64,000 nt of DNA, taken from contig NZ_QRAP01000002.1 in the NCBI RefSeq assembly GCF_003363015.1, forward strand, positions 372,001 to 436,000. The letters are read 5' to 3'. Shown piece after piece: positions 1 through 10,412 of the stretch. The position numbers and the translations under genes are program-made. Position 1 is the first letter of the stretch, and each line of letters begins with the position of its first letter. Source of the stretch: Enterobacillus tribolii (GTDB lineage: Bacteria > Pseudomonadota > Gammaproteobacteria > Enterobacterales > Enterobacteriaceae). The notes under the pieces are model-generated. The model worked only from the letters and a program-made list of their open reading frames with translations, had not been told where the DNA came from and ran no database searches.

Positions 1-386
1 TCGGCCCGGTGGCGCTGGCGGGATATGCTCTGCTGCGTGCCTATCAGACCTGGCTGGCGCGCCGCGCTACGCCGCTGGAGCGGGCGATGTCCGGCGTGGA
101 CCGCCTGTTGCACTGGCTGGACTGGATCCCGGCACGTCTGGCGGGCGTGGCCTATGCGTTGCTGGGGCACGGCGAGAAAGCGTTGCCGGCCTGGCTGGCT
201 TCGCTGACGGACGGCCGTACCTCCCAGTACTCCGTGCTGACGCATCTGGCGCAGTTTTCCCTGGCGCGCGAGCCGCATACCGATGCGGTGAAAACGCCGC
301 GCGCGGCGGTGACGCTGGCGCGTAAAATCACGATGGTGCTGGTGGTGATCGTCGCGTTGCTGACGATTTACGGGGCGCTGATGTAA
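1..386 (+). CDS. ampE: AmpE C-terminal part (beta-lactamase induction membrane protein)
   Basis: The gene enters from the left edge, so only about its last 128 residues are visible. The protein is an inner-membrane protein of the ampDE operon, linked to signalling for beta-lactamase induction; its biochemical role is poorly defined. The visible part has the family's HGEKALPAW and QFSLAREPH motifs and ends in a hydrophobic helix before GALM and the stop. Its position next to aroP and pdhR matches the E. coli order. The upstream part and the start lie outside the window. Confidence 0.9.
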   Translation, partial: GPVALAGYALLRAYQTWLARRATPLERAMSGVDRLLHWLDWIPARLAGVAYALLGHGEKALPAWLASLTDGRTSQYSVLTHLAQFSLAREPHTDAVKTPRAAVTLARKITMVLVVIVALLTIYGALM

Positions 387-404
387 GCCGTTTCCCTGAA
401 ACAG

Positions 405-441
405 AAAAGCCCGGCGCTCTTATTCAGCGCCGGGCTTTTTT
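405..441. terminator. Bidirectional intrinsic terminator between ampE and aroP
   Basis: A 14-bp perfect inverted repeat (AAAAGCCCGGCGCT and its complement) with a 7-base loop is followed by T residues on the plus strand and preceded by A residues, so it can end both ampE and convergent aroP transcripts. Confidence 0.9.
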
Positions 442-456
442 TATGTATTGCGAAAC

Positions 457-1851
457 TTACTGACTGGAAGAGACGCCGACGCCGCGGCTGGCCTGCTGTT
501 TCACCCAGTAGCCGATACCCAGGATAATCAGCCATACCGGAATCAGCTCTACGGAGATGCGGATGCCCGGCGTCATGTACATGATGATCAGAATGCCGCA
601 CATGAACAGCAGGCACAGGTAGTTGCCCAGCGGGTACCACAGCGCCCTGAACTTCGGCGTCACGCCTTCGCGGTTTTTGGCGGCGCGGAAGCGCAGGTGA
701 GCCAGGCTGATCATCGCCCAGTTGATAACCAGTGCGGAAACGACCAACGACATCAGCAGCTCGAACGCTTTACCCGGCATGAGGTAGTTGATGACGACGC
801 ACAGCGCCGTTGCCAGAGCGGAAACGCCGATAGCCACGACGGGTACGCCGCGTCTGTCAACCTTCAGCAGCGCCTTCGGACCATTGCCTTGCCTGGCCAG
901 TCCGAACAGCATGCGGCTGTTGCAGTAAACGCCGCTGTTATACACCGACAGCGCGGCGGTCAGTACCACGATATTCAGGATGGTCGCGACAACGTTGCTG
1001 TCCAGCTCGTGGAAAATCATCACGAACGGGCTGCCGCCTTCGACCACTTTGCCCCACGGATAGAGGGAAAGCAGGATGGACAGGGAGCCGATATAGAAAA
1101 TCAGGATACGGTAGATAACCTGGTTGGTGGCTTTGGGAATGCTCTTCTCCGGGTTTTCCGCTTCAGCGGCGGTAATACCGACCAGCTCCAGCCCGCCGAA
1201 GGAGAACATGATGACCGCCATCGCCATCACCAGCCCGCTGATGCCGTTGGGGAAGAAACCTCCCTGCGCCCACAGGTTGGTGACCGTGGATTCCGGCCCG
1301 CCGCTGCCGCTGGCGAGCAGCCAGGCGCCGAACACGATCATCCCGATAATCGCCGCCACTTTAATGATGGAGAACCAGAACTCCATTTCGCCGTAAATTT
1401 TTACATTGGCGAGGTTAATCGCGTTAATCGCCAGGAAGAAGACGGCCGCGGAAACCCAGGTGGGGATCTCCGGCCACCAGTACTGAACGTAAATGCCCAC
1501 GGCGGTCAGTTCCGCCATGCTCACTAGCACATACAACACCCAGTAGTTCCAGCCGGAGGCGAAGCCGGCGAAGTTGCCCCAGTATTTATAGGCGAAATGG
1601 CTGAACGAACCGGCTACCGGCTCTTCCACCACCATTTCCCCCAGCTGGCGCATAATCAGAAATGCGATAAAGCCGCCGATGGCGTAGCCGAGAATGACGG
1701 AAGGCCCCGCCATCTTGATAGTTTGCGCGATGCCCAAAAATAACCCGGTTCCGATTGCTCCCCCGAGCGCGATTAGCTGAATGTGGCGGTTTTTTAGGCC
1801 GCGCTTCAGCTGCTCCTGGTGCGGCTGATCATGCTGCTGCCGATCACTCAT
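457..1851 (-). CDS. aroP: Aromatic amino acid permease AroP
   Basis: This is a proton-coupled inner-membrane permease of the APC superfamily that takes up phenylalanine, tyrosine and tryptophan. The 464-residue protein has about 12 hydrophobic segments. The first carries the family signature around GGAIGTGLFLG, and the EEPVAGSFSHFAYKYWG and SFGGLELVGITAAEAENP stretches match AroP. The ATG at 1851 is preferred because a GAGAGG ribosome site lies about 9 bases upstream. An in-frame ATG at 1860 would sit directly on that site, and a farther start at 1896 has none. The gene is divergent from pdhR and has a TyrR box upstream. PheP is the main alternative, but the location next to ampE and pdhR supports AroP. 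Confidence 0.93.
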   Translation of the reverse strand: MSDRQQHDQPHQEQLKRGLKNRHIQLIALGGAIGTGLFLGIAQTIKMAGPSVILGYAIGGFIAFLIMRQLGEMVVEEPVAGSFSHFAYKYWGNFAGFASGWNYWVLYVLVSMAELTAVGIYVQYWWPEIPTWVSAAVFFLAINAINLANVKIYGEMEFWFSIIKVAAIIGMIVFGAWLLASGSGGPESTVTNLWAQGGFFPNGISGLVMAMAVIMFSFGGLELVGITAAEAENPEKSIPKATNQVIYRILIFYIGSLSILLSLYPWGKVVEGGSPFVMIFHELDSNVVATILNIVVLTAALSVYNSGVYCNSRMLFGLARQGNGPKALLKVDRRGVPVVAIGVSALATALCVVINYLMPGKAFELLMSLVVSALVINWAMISLAHLRFRAAKNREGVTPKFRALWYPLGNYLCLLFMCGILIIMYMTPGIRISVELIPVWLIILGIGYWVKQQASRGVGVSSSQ

Positions 1852-1936
1852 GTCTTTCATCCTCTCAAGTTGCGGTGCGCATAAGCGTGACGGCACCGCA
1901 AACGACCCATAGTTGTAATTTTATAGATACACTGCC

Positions 1937-1954
1937 TGTATATTTATATTTACA
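1937..1954 (-). promoter_or_regulatory. TyrR box upstream of aroP
   Basis: The sequence TGTATA-N6-TTTACA fits the TyrR consensus TGTAAA-N6-TTTACA with one mismatch. It lies 86 bases upstream of the aroP start. TyrR repression of aroP by aromatic amino acids is established in E. coli; that this site is used here is inferred. Confidence 0.75.
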
Positions 1955-2488
1955 CTTCGTCTGTCATTAAGTAGCTGAGCCAGCTACCAATATGCGAAGA
2001 ATAATGATAAGCGCGGGAAAATGCACCTTATTTAATGGGGTGGAAATCTCACTATAGGACAGAAGTGCAAGCCCGGGCGAAAATTGGGCAGAAATGAGAG
2101 GTTACCGAAATAATTTCACGAAAGGGCCGAAATACGGTTTGCCTTCAGTTTTGTATCCCCGGTATTCGTACCGATTTCAGCGATAGGCATGATTGAAACA
2201 GTGCGCCCTCCCGGCATGATGCATTATCAAAACCCAATAAAATAAAAACTCACAATGTATGAATTTTTATTCGTTATTGGCGCTGCTTTCTCGCTTCAGT
2301 ATGACTACTCTTCGTTTCAAAAAAGTTAAAACCGCGGCCGCGATAGTAAAGGAAATGGCAGAACAAAAGTTGTGCTATTGCTGTGTTCTGTTAGTGCTTT
2401 TGTTAAAAAATGCCGGCTTTCATGATTTCCATCAAAGCCTGTATGGACACAAGGTGAATAGTTTGTTACTTTAGCGTCACGTTTTTAA

Positions 2489-2505
2489 AATTGGTATTAC
2501 CAATT
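2489..2505. promoter_or_regulatory. PdhR operator upstream of pdhR-aceEF
   Basis: AATTGGTATTACCAATT is a perfect 17-bp palindrome containing the PdhR half-sites ATTGGT and ACCAAT. It sits 55 bases upstream of pdhR, where PdhR autorepresses its operon and is released by pyruvate in E. coli. Confidence 0.9.
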
Positions 2506-2559
2506 GACTCCGCGCCATCCGCTGAGAAAATACGCTACCCGCAGAGAAGATAAAGCCAC

Positions 2560-3324
2560 ATGGCCTACAGCAAAATTCGCCAGCCTAAATTGTCAGATGT
2601 CATTGAACAGCAACTGGAATATCTGATTCTGGAAGGCACCCTGCGCCCGGGAGAAAAGCTGCTGCCCGAGCGTGAGCTGGCAAAGCAATTTGATGTATCG
2701 CGCCCTTCTTTGCGGGAGGCCATTCAGCGCCTGGAGGCTAAAGGCCTGCTGTTGCGCCGTCAGGGCGGCGGCACCTTCGTTCAAACCAACCTTTGGCAGA
2801 GCTTCAGCGATCCGCTGGCCGCGCTGCTGGCCGACCATCCCGAATCACAGTTCGACCTGCTGGAAACCCGTCACGCCCTGGAAGGCATCGCCGCCTATTA
2901 TGCCGCCCTGCGCGGTACGGAAGAAGATCTGGCGCGCATCCGCGATTGCCACCAGGCAATTCAGCTGGCGCAGCAGAGCGGCGATCTGGACGCGGAAGCC
3001 GATGCGGTCATGCAGTATCAGGTGGCGGTAACCGAAGCGGCGCACAACGTGGTGCTGCTGCATCTGCTGCGTTGTATGGGGCCGATGCTGGAACAGAACG
3101 TCAGGCAAAACTTCGAAATGCTGTATGCGCGCCGTGAAATGCTGGTGAAGGTCGGCGATCACCGCGCCAGTATCTTCGAAGCCATTATGGCCCGCGAACC
3201 GGAAAAAGCCAGGGAAGCCTCGCACCGGCATCTGGCTTTCATTGAGGATGTGCTGCTGGAAATGGGGCGTGAACACAGCCGTCGCGAACGTTCGCTGCGC
3301 CGCCTCCTGCAGAGAAAGGAATAA
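2560..3324 (+). CDS. pdhR: Pyruvate dehydrogenase complex repressor PdhR
   Basis: This is a GntR/FadR-family repressor that senses pyruvate and controls the pyruvate dehydrogenase operon and respiratory genes. Its 254 residues equal the E. coli length. Residues 1-75 form the winged helix-turn-helix with the typical [14 protein letters not shown]-like segment and the [17 protein letters not shown] recognition region. The remainder is the all-helical FCD effector domain. The gene opens the pdhR-aceE-aceF cluster and has a perfect operator just upstream. A 148-base gap before aceE could hold an extra promoter. Confidence 0.96.
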   Translation: MAYSKIRQPKLSDVIEQQLEYLILEGTLRPGEKLLPERELAKQFDVSRPSLREAIQRLEAKGLLLRRQGGGTFVQTNLWQSFSDPLAALLADHPESQFDLLETRHALEGIAAYYAALRGTEEDLARIRDCHQAIQLAQQSGDLDAEADAVMQYQVAVTEAAHNVVLLHLLRCMGPMLEQNVRQNFEMLYARREMLVKVGDHRASIFEAIMAREPEKAREASHRHLAFIEDVLLEMGREHSRRERSLRRLLQRKE

Positions 3325-3472
3325 GTCTTGGCTCCCTCCGGGGGCCTTTAGTGCAACATCTAGGCAACCAAGTGATTGGGCCTGTCTTGGTGTATTTTCC
3401 TGAACCACAGTGAAAATGCACACAAGACCGGCTCTTGATAAACAAACCATTAGACAGATAAGGAATACCACC

Positions 3473-6136
3473 ATGTCAGATCGTTTAAACAATGACGTGG
3501 ACCCGATCGAAACCCGCGATTGGTTGCAGGCGATCGAATCGGTCATCCGTGAAGAAGGCGTAGAGCGCGCTCAGTACCTGATCGATCAGGTGCTGGGTGA
3601 AGCCCGTAAAGGCGGCGTGAACCTGCCTTCTGGCGCGGTCAACCGCGATTATGTGAACACGATCGCGGTGGAAGATGAGCCGGCTTACCCCGGAAATCTG
3701 GATCTGGAACGCCGCATCCGTTCAGCCATTCGCTGGAACGCCGTTATGGCGGTGCTGCATGCGTCGAAGAAAGATCTGGAGCTGGGCGGCCACATGGCGT
3801 CTTTCCAGTCTTCCGCCACGGTATACGAAGTCTGCTTTAACCACTTCTTCCGCGCGCGTAACAATAACGACGGCGGCGACCTGGTTTACTTCCAGGGCCA
3901 CATTTCCCCGGGTATCTACGCCCGCGCTTTCCTGGAAGGTCGTCTGACTGAAGAGCAGATGAATAATTTCCGCCAAGAAGTTCACGGTAAAGGTCTGTCC
4001 TCTTATCCGCACCCGAAACTGATGCCGGAATTCTGGCAGTTCCCGACCGTTTCCATGGGTCTGGGGCCGTTGGCTGCGATCTATCAGGCGAAGTTCCTGA
4101 AGTACCTGCAACACCGTGAGCTGAAAGACACCTCCGCCCAGCGCGTGTACGCTTTCCTGGGCGATGGCGAGATGGACGAGCCGGAATCCAAGGGCGCGAT
4201 CACCATCGCGACCCGTGAGAAGCTGGACAACCTGTGCTTCGTCATCAACTGCAACCTGCAGCGTCTGGACGGCCCGGTCACCGGTAACGGCAAGATCATC
4301 AACGAGCTGGAAGGCATTTTTGCCGGCGCCGGTTGGAACGTGATCAAAGTGATCTGGGGCAGCCGCTGGGATGCGCTGCTGCGTAAAGACACCAGCGGTA
4401 AACTGATTCAGCTGATGAACGAAACCGTTGACGGCGACTATCAGACCTTTAAATCCAAAGACGGCGCTTACGTGCGTGAGCACTTCTTCGGTAAGTATCC
4501 GGAGACCGCCGAACTGGTTAAAGATATGACCGACGACGAGATCTGGGCACTGAACCGTGGTGGTCACGATCCGAAGAAAGTGTTTGCTGCCTTCCAGAAA
4601 GCGCAGGAAACCAAAGGTCAGCCGACCGTCATCCTGGCCCACACCATCAAAGGTTACGGCATGGGCGATACCGCCGAAGGCAAGAACATCGCTCACCAGG
4701 TGAAGAAAATGAACATGGACGGTGTGCGTTACTTCCGCGACCGTTTCAACGTACCGGTTGCCGATGCGGACATCGAAAAGATGCCGTACCTGACCTTCGG
4801 GCCGGAAACCGACGAGTACAAATACCTGCATGAACGCCGCCAGGCGCTGAAAGGTTATGTGCCGAGCCGTCTGACTCACTTCAGCGAGAAGCTGGACATT
4901 CCGGCACTGTCTGACTTCAGCGCGCTGCTGGAAGAGCAGAGCAAAGAAATCTCCACCACCATCGCCTTTGTGCGTGCCCTGAACGTGATGCTGAAGAACC
5001 CGTCGATCAAAGATCGTCTGGTGCCGATCATCGCCGACGAAGCGCGTACCTTCGGTATGGAAGGTCTGTTCCGTCAGATCGGTATCTACAGCCCGAACGG
5101 CCAGCAGTACACCCCGCAGGACCGTGAGCAGGTGGCTTACTACAAAGAAGACGAGAAAGGCCAGATCCTGCAGGAAGGCATCAACGAGCTGGGCGCCGGC
5201 GCGTCCTGGCTGGCTGCTGCGACCTCCTACAGCACCAACGATCTGCCGATGATCCCGTTCTACATCTACTACTCCATGTTCGGGTTCCAGCGTATCGGCG
5301 ACCTGTGCTGGGCGGCGGGCGACCAACAGGCGCGCGGCTTCCTGATCGGCGGTACTTCAGGCCGTACAACCCTGAACGGCGAAGGTTTGCAGCACGAAGA
5401 CGGCCACAGCCACATTCAGGCGCTGACCATCCCGAACTGCATCTCCTACGATCCGGCGTTCGCGTATGAAGTCGCCGTGATCATGCATGACGGCCTGGAG
5501 CGTATGTACGGTGAGAAGCAGGAGAACGTTTACTACTACATCACCACGCTGAACGAAAACTACCACATGCCGGCGATGCCGCAGGGTGTGGAAGACGGCA
5601 TCCGCAAGGGGATCTACAAGCTGGAAACCCTGGAAGGCGCCAAAGGCAAAGTTCAGTTGCTGGGTTCCGGCTCCATCCTGCGTCACGTGCGTGAAGCGGC
5701 GGAAATTCTGTCCAAAGACTACGGCGTGGGCTCCGACGTTTACAGCGTCACCTCCTTCACCGAGCTGGCCCGCGATGGTCAGGACTGCGAGCGCTGGAAC
5801 ATGCTGCACCCGCTGGAAACCCCGCGCGTGCCGTACATCGCTCAGGTGATGAACGACGCACCGGCGGTGGCATCCACCGACTACATGAAACTGTTTGCCG
5901 AGCAGGTTCGCACCTACGTGCCGTCCGATGATTACCGCGTACTGGGCACCGACGGTTTCGGCCGTTCCGACAGCCGTGAAAACCTGCGTCACCACTTTGA
6001 AGTCGATGCGTCTTACGTGGTGGTTGCCGCTCTGGGCGAACTGGCTAAACGCGGCGAAGTTGAAGCTTCCGTAGTGGCTGAAGCCATTAAGAAATTCAAC
6101 ATCGATCCTGAGAAAGTAAACCCGCGTCTGGCATAA
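3473..6136 (+). CDS. aceE: Pyruvate dehydrogenase E1 component AceE
   Basis: This homodimeric thiamin-diphosphate enzyme decarboxylates pyruvate and acetylates the lipoyl groups of AceF, feeding acetyl-CoA into the TCA cycle. The 887 residues match E. coli AceE in length and closely in sequence. The ThDP-binding GDGEMDEPESKGA ... N motif lies around residues 230-260. The ATG at 3473 gives the conserved N-terminus MSDRLNNDVDPIETRDWLQA; the frame is open back to 3410, but those codons do not match the family. A ribosome site (AAGGA) precedes the start. aceF follows after 13 bases. Confidence 0.98.
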   Translation: MSDRLNNDVDPIETRDWLQAIESVIREEGVERAQYLIDQVLGEARKGGVNLPSGAVNRDYVNTIAVEDEPAYPGNLDLERRIRSAIRWNAVMAVLHASKKDLELGGHMASFQSSATVYEVCFNHFFRARNNNDGGDLVYFQGHISPGIYARAFLEGRLTEEQMNNFRQEVHGKGLSSYPHPKLMPEFWQFPTVSMGLGPLAAIYQAKFLKYLQHRELKDTSAQRVYAFLGDGEMDEPESKGAITIATREKLDNLCFVINCNLQRLDGPVTGNGKIINELEGIFAGAGWNVIKVIWGSRWDALLRKDTSGKLIQLMNETVDGDYQTFKSKDGAYVREHFFGKYPETAELVKDMTDDEIWALNRGGHDPKKVFAAFQKAQETKGQPTVILAHTIKGYGMGDTAEGKNIAHQVKKMNMDGVRYFRDRFNVPVADADIEKMPYLTFGPETDEYKYLHERRQALKGYVPSRLTHFSEKLDIPALSDFSALLEEQSKEISTTIAFVRALNVMLKNPSIKDRLVPIIADEARTFGMEGLFRQIGIYSPNGQQYTPQDREQVAYYKEDEKGQILQEGINELGAGASWLAAATSYSTNDLPMIPFYIYYSMFGFQRIGDLCWAAGDQQARGFLIGGTSGRTTLNGEGLQHEDGHSHIQALTIPNCISYDPAFAYEVAVIMHDGLERMYGEKQENVYYYITTLNENYHMPAMPQGVEDGIRKGIYKLETLEGAKGKVQLLGSGSILRHVREAAEILSKDYGVGSDVYSVTSFTELARDGQDCERWNMLHPLETPRVPYIAQVMNDAPAVASTDYMKLFAEQVRTYVPSDDYRVLGTDGFGRSDSRENLRHHFEVDASYVVVAALGELAKRGEVEASVVAEAIKKFNIDPEKVNPRLA

Positions 6137-6149
6137 GAGGTAGAGAATA

Positions 6150-8021
6150 ATGGCTATCGAAATTAAGGTTCCGGACATCGGTACCGATGAAGTTGAAGTT
6201 ACCGAAGTGATGGTCAAGGTCGGTGACAAAGTGGAAGCCGAACAGTCGCTGATCACCGTGGAAGGCGACAAAGCTTCCATGGAAGTGCCTTCCCCGCAAG
6301 CGGGCGTGGTGAAAGAGATCAAGATTGCGGTGGGCGATAAAGTCGCTACCGGCACGCTGATTATGGTTTTCGACGGCGCTGATGCGGCATCCGCCGCGCC
6401 GGCCAAAGCCGAAGAAAAACCGGCCGCTGCCGCACCGGCCGCCGCTTCCGCGGTGAAAGAAGTGAACGTGCCGGATATCGGCGCGGATGAAGTTGAAGTC
6501 ACGGAAGTGATGGTGAAGGTCGGCGATAAAGTAGAAGCTGAACAGTCGCTGATCACCGTGGAAGGCGACAAAGCCTCCATGGAAGTGCCCGCGCCGTTCG
6601 CCGGCGTGGTGAAAGAGATTAAAACCAGCGTCGGCGGTAAGGTGAAAACCGGTACCCTGATCATGACCTTCGAAGTTGCCGGTGCGGCCCCTGCCGCAGC
6701 GGAAGCACCGAAAGCCGCTGCGTCTGCCGCGCCTGCCGCCTCCGCGGTGAAGGACGTCAACGTGCCGGACATCGGCGGTGATGAAGTTGAAGTCACTGAA
6801 GTGATGGTCAAGGTCGGCGACAAGGTGGAAGCTGAACAGTCACTGATCACCGTGGAAGGCGACAAAGCCTCCATGGAAGTGCCCGCGCCGTTCGCCGGCG
6901 TAGTGAAAGACATTAAGGTCAGCGTCGGCAGCAAGGTAAAAACCGGCACCCTGATCATGTCGTTCGAAGTGGCTGGCGCCGCGCCTGCTGCCGCTCCGGC
7001 ACAGGCCGCCGCACCTGCCGCTGCCGCAGAAGCGCCGAAGGCCGCAGCGCCTGCCGCGGCTCAGCCGGCGGACAAAGGCGAGTTCTCCGAGAACGATGCC
7101 TACGTGCATGCAACCCCGGTTATCCGTCGCCTGGCACGCGAGTTCGGCGTCAACCTGACCAAGGTGAAAGGCACCGGCCGTAAAGGCCGTATCCTGCGCG
7201 AAGACGTTCAGGCCTACGTGAAAGAAGCCGTTAAGCGTGCCGAAGCCGCTCCGGCCGGCGCGACCGGCGGTTCTCTGCCGGGCCTGTTGCCGTGGCCGAA
7301 GGTGGACTTCAGCAAGTTCGGTGAAGTGGAAGAAGTCGAACTGGGTCGTATCCAGAAGATCTCTGGTGCTAACCTGAGCCGTAACTGGGTGATGATCCCG
7401 CACGTTACGCACTTCGACAAAACCGACATCACCGAGCTGGAAGCCTTCCGTAAGCAGCAGAACGCTGAAGCCGAGAAGCGCAAGCTGGACGTGAAGATCA
7501 CCCCGGTGGTGTTCATCATGAAAGCCGTTGCTTCCGCGCTTGAGCAGATGCCGCGCTTCAACAGCTCGCTGTCTGAGGATGCCCAGCGTCTGACGCTGAA
7601 GAAATACATCAACATCGGCGTTGCGGTTGATACGCCGAACGGTCTGGTGGTTCCGGTATTCAAAGACGTCAACAAGAAGGGCATCATTGAGCTGTCCCGT
7701 GAGCTGATGACTATCTCCAAAAAAGCGCGTGACGGTAAGCTGACCGCCGGCGAGATGCAGGGCGGATGCTTCACGATCTCCAGCATCGGCGGCCTGGGCA
7801 CCACCCACTTCGCCCCGATTGTGAACGCGCCGGAAGTGGCTATCCTGGGCGTTTCCAAATCTGCGATGGAGCCGGTGTGGAACGGCAAAGAGTTTGTGCC
7901 GCGCCTGATGATGCCGATCTCTCTGTCCTTCGACCACCGCGTGATCGACGGCGCAGATGGTGCGCGTTTCATTACCATCATCAACAACACGCTGTCTGAC
8001 ATCCGCCGTTTGGTGATGTAA
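6150..8021 (+). CDS. aceF: Dihydrolipoamide acetyltransferase E2 AceF, three lipoyl domains
   Basis: This is the core of the pyruvate dehydrogenase complex; it transfers acetyl groups from lipoamide to CoA. The 623-residue protein begins with three nearly identical lipoyl domains (about residues 1-80, 105-185 and 205-285), each with the lipoylated lysine in GDKASMEV, joined by Ala/Pro-rich linkers. A peripheral-subunit-binding domain follows near residues 325-365 ([14 protein letters not shown]). The catalytic domain ends with the [13 protein letters not shown] active-site motif. Three lipoyl domains is the E. coli number; many bacteria have one or two. The repeated lipoyl DNA (6150-6990) could recombine or be misassembled. 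Confidence 0.98.
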   Translation: MAIEIKVPDIGTDEVEVTEVMVKVGDKVEAEQSLITVEGDKASMEVPSPQAGVVKEIKIAVGDKVATGTLIMVFDGADAASAAPAKAEEKPAAAAPAAASAVKEVNVPDIGADEVEVTEVMVKVGDKVEAEQSLITVEGDKASMEVPAPFAGVVKEIKTSVGGKVKTGTLIMTFEVAGAAPAAAEAPKAAASAAPAASAVKDVNVPDIGGDEVEVTEVMVKVGDKVEAEQSLITVEGDKASMEVPAPFAGVVKDIKVSVGSKVKTGTLIMSFEVAGAAPAAAPAQAAAPAAAAEAPKAAAPAAAQPADKGEFSENDAYVHATPVIRRLAREFGVNLTKVKGTGRKGRILREDVQAYVKEAVKRAEAAPAGATGGSLPGLLPWPKVDFSKFGEVEEVELGRIQKISGANLSRNWVMIPHVTHFDKTDITELEAFRKQQNAEAEKRKLDVKITPVVFIMKAVASALEQMPRFNSSLSEDAQRLTLKKYINIGVAVDTPNGLVVPVFKDVNKKGIIELSRELMTISKKARDGKLTAGEMQGGCFTISSIGGLGTTHFAPIVNAPEVAILGVSKSAMEPVWNGKEFVPRLMMPISLSFDHRVIDGADGARFITIINNTLSDIRRLVM

Positions 8022-8029
8022 GGCGCGTG

Positions 8030-8057
8030 AAGGCCGGCCTGGGGCCGGCCTTTTTTT
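8030..8057 (+). terminator. Intrinsic terminator after aceF
   Basis: AGGCCGGCC and GGCCGGCCT form a stem with a short loop followed by seven T residues. It implies that lpd, 220 bases downstream, also has its own promoter, as in E. coli. Confidence 0.85.
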
Positions 8058-8276
8058 CAAAGCCGCTGGAGCTAACTCGCTTCAGCAATGGAGTTGAGAC
8101 TTTCGTTACCGGATCATAGCTTTACAGAAATGTTAACAATTCTGTAAACTACGGGCGGTACGAGCGTCCCGGTGGATGATGGGCGTAAAAACACACTCTC
8201 GCCGCAACTAATGACGTAATACATGTGTGCGCCAGCAACGACGTCCACCCGCCGGATAAACAATAAAGAGGTCATG

Positions 8277-9701
8277 ATGAGTACTGAAATTAAAACTCAG
8301 GTCGTGGTACTTGGGGCGGGCCCTGCAGGTTACTCTGCTGCTTTCCGTTGCGCGGATTTAGGTCTGGAGACCGTTCTGGTGGAGCGTTACTCCACCCTGG
8401 GCGGCGTATGTCTGAACGTAGGCTGTATTCCTTCCAAGGCGCTGCTGCACGTTGCCAAAGTGATCGAAGAGGCAAAAGCGCTGGCGGAGCACGGCATCGT
8501 TTTCGGCGAGCCGAAAACCGATATTGATAAAGTGCGTCTGTGGAAAGAAAAAGTCATTACTCAACTGACCGGCGGTCTGGCCGGCATGGCGAAAGGCCGT
8601 AAGGTCAACGTTGTGAACGGCGTGGGTAAATTTACCGGCGCCAACACGCTGGAAGTGGAAGGCGAGAACGGCAAAACCGTGATCAACTTCGACAACGCCA
8701 TCATCGCGGCCGGTTCCCGCCCGATTCAACTGCCGTTCATTCCGCACGACGATCCGCGCGTTTGGGACTCTACCGATGCGCTGGCGCTGACCACCGTACC
8801 GGAGCGTCTGCTGGTTATGGGCGGCGGTATCATCGGCCTGGAAATGGGCACCGTATATCACGCGCTGGGTTCCCAGATCGACGTGGTGGAAATGTTCGAT
8901 CAGGTTATTCCGGCGGCTGACAAAGACGTGGTGAAAGTGTTCACCAAGCGCATCAGCAAGCAGTTCAACCTGATGCTGGAAACCAAAGTGACGGCGGTAG
9001 AAGCCAAAGAAGACGGTATCTACGTCACGATGGAAGGCAAGAAAGCGCCGTCCGAGCCGCAGCGCTACGATGCGGTGCTGGTTGCTATCGGCCGTGTGCC
9101 GAACGGCAAGCTGCTTGATGCCGGTAAAGCCGGGGTCGAAGTTGACGACCGTGGCTTCATCCACGTCGACAAACAGCTGCGCACCAACGTGCCGCACATC
9201 TTCGCCATCGGCGACATCGTCGGTCAGCCGATGCTGGCGCACAAGGGCGTGCATGAAGGCCACGTTGCCGCTGAAGTTATCGCCGGCAAAAAACACTACT
9301 TCGATCCGAAGGTGATTCCGTCCATCGCTTACACCGAGCCGGAAGTGGCATGGGTAGGCGTGACCGAGAAAGAAGCCAAAGAGAAAGGCATCAGCTTTGA
9401 AACCGCTACCTTCCCGTGGGCGGCTTCCGGGCGCGCCATCGCTTCTGACTGCGCTGACGGCATGACCAAGCTGATCTTCGACAAAGAAACTCACCGCATC
9501 ATCGGCGGCGCGATCGTTGGCGCTAACGGCGGCGAGCTGCTGGGCGAGATCGGTCTGGCGATTGAGATGGGCTGCGATGCGGAAGATATCGCGCTGACTA
9601 TCCATGCGCACCCGACGCTGCATGAGTCCGTAGGGCTGGCGGCGGAGATCTACGAAGGCAGCATCACCGATCTGCCGAACCCGAAAGCGAAGAAGAAGTA
9701 A
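8277..9701 (+). CDS. lpd: Dihydrolipoamide dehydrogenase E3
   Basis: This flavoprotein reoxidises lipoamide with NAD+ for the pyruvate, 2-oxoglutarate and glycine-cleavage complexes. With the ATG at 8277 the protein is 474 residues, the E. coli length, and starts MSTEIKTQVVVLG. A tandem ATG three bases upstream could also be used. It shows the FAD-binding GAGPAGYSAA motif, the redox disulfide in GGVCLNVGCIPSK, the NAD-binding GGGIIGLEMG and the catalytic HAHPTLHE near the C-terminus. The 220-base upstream gap, after a terminator, should carry its own promoter. Confidence 0.98.
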   Translation: MSTEIKTQVVVLGAGPAGYSAAFRCADLGLETVLVERYSTLGGVCLNVGCIPSKALLHVAKVIEEAKALAEHGIVFGEPKTDIDKVRLWKEKVITQLTGGLAGMAKGRKVNVVNGVGKFTGANTLEVEGENGKTVINFDNAIIAAGSRPIQLPFIPHDDPRVWDSTDALALTTVPERLLVMGGGIIGLEMGTVYHALGSQIDVVEMFDQVIPAADKDVVKVFTKRISKQFNLMLETKVTAVEAKEDGIYVTMEGKKAPSEPQRYDAVLVAIGRVPNGKLLDAGKAGVEVDDRGFIHVDKQLRTNVPHIFAIGDIVGQPMLAHKGVHEGHVAAEVIAGKKHYFDPKVIPSIAYTEPEVAWVGVTEKEAKEKGISFETATFPWAASGRAIASDCADGMTKLIFDKETHRIIGGAIVGANGGELLGEIGLAIEMGCDAEDIALTIHAHPTLHESVGLAAEIYEGSITDLPNPKAKKK

Positions 9702-9718
9702 TGCGCTGAAGGTCAGAC

Positions 9719-9750
9719 AAAAATGGCTCCCGTCCGGGAGCCATTTTTTT
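9719..9750. terminator. Intrinsic terminator after lpd
   Basis: AAATGGCTCCCG and CGGGAGCCATTT form a stem followed by seven T residues. It ends lpd and, by symmetry, could end the convergent small gene at 9798-10055. Confidence 0.9.
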
Positions 9751-9797
9751 GCCTCACCCTCGGGCGGGGCCGTTCAGGATATGATAAGCGGAAAGCG

Positions 9798-10055
9798 TCA
9801 GTCGTCCCTGAAACTCAGGAAAAAGACGATAGCGATAAAGATCAGCCCGACCGCCAGAGAAAGCAGGAAAAAGCGCATTCCCCAGCCCAGCGGGCCTTCA
9901 TCGATGGCGCTTTCCGTCAGGCAACGGCCGTGCTGCATCAAAAACTCAGGCTGATAGCTGTCCAGCATGAAAAACAGGATCGCAATGGCGACGATGACGG
10001 CGGCGACTTGTGTCACAGTTAAAAATAGGTCTGTTCTATCCCATGAGCGCTTCAT
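9798..10055 (-). CDS. Small two-helix membrane protein, function unknown
   Basis: I do not recognise this 85-residue protein. Two hydrophobic segments (about residues 12-30 and 58-80) flank a polar loop with a single Cys, so it is probably an inner-membrane hairpin protein. The ATG at 10055 is preferred because AGGGA sits six bases upstream; an ATG at 10070 lacks a ribosome site. It lies between lpd and acnB, where E. coli has no equivalent that I recall. It converges on lpd, sharing the terminator at 9719-9750. Confidence 0.65.
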   Translation of the reverse strand: MKRSWDRTDLFLTVTQVAAVIVAIAILFFMLDSYQPEFLMQHGRCLTESAIDEGPLGWGMRFFLLSLAVGLIFIAIVFFLSFRDD

Positions 10056-10412
10056 TTCGCTTCCCTGCATCCGTTAATGGTTGAAAAGAGGGGGAGATAA
10101 TACTTAAGCCGTTAAGAGAATATTACTCTTCTGGGGTAATTTTTAAGATATTTCCCGCTTTTTGCAAGATTATTCCGGTAGGATTAGTCTTGTTTTTCTC
10201 AATGTTGAATTTATGTAAAAAATTTAACATCACGGTCAAATCCTGATATGCTAAAGCAGCATAACCGGGTACCCTACACCCACGGATGTTTTTATCGGTG
10301 ACCCGGAGAAGGGTGTGTTCCGTGAATCGTCCGGGCACGGTATTCCTGACGCATCACGGGACACACCCTCAGCCCATAACGAACCATAAGTAATGAGAGC
10401 GAGGAGAACGTC
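10056..10412. other. Upstream region of acnB
   Basis: These 357 bases separate the divergent small membrane gene from acnB and must contain the acnB promoter and 5' leader. I could not assign a specific operator. Open frames on the minus strand here lack protein-like content. Confidence 0.5.

Larger units (their letters stand above)
1852..2559. other. Divergent intergenic region between aroP and pdhR
   Basis: These 708 bases are AT-rich and hold the promoters of aroP and pdhR. A TyrR box lies near aroP and a PdhR operator near pdhR. I see no convincing gene. A 71-codon frame at 2259-2474 lacks a ribosome site and does not look like a protein. Confidence 0.7.

Noticed and set aside
448-1527. 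Long open frame on the strand opposite aroP
   Set aside because: High-GC codon use leaves antisense frames open. The product is low-complexity and unlike any family, while the opposite strand is clearly aroP. The same holds for long frames opposite aceE (3722-5326), lpd (8358-9623), acnB (10512-13022) and dmsA (32780-34417).
2259-2474. 71-codon frame upstream of pdhR
   Set aside because: No ribosome site, no recognisable domain and it lies in promoter DNA.
6150-6990. Tandem repeats
   Set aside because: These are the three lipoyl domains of aceF, normal for this family, not a separate repeat element.
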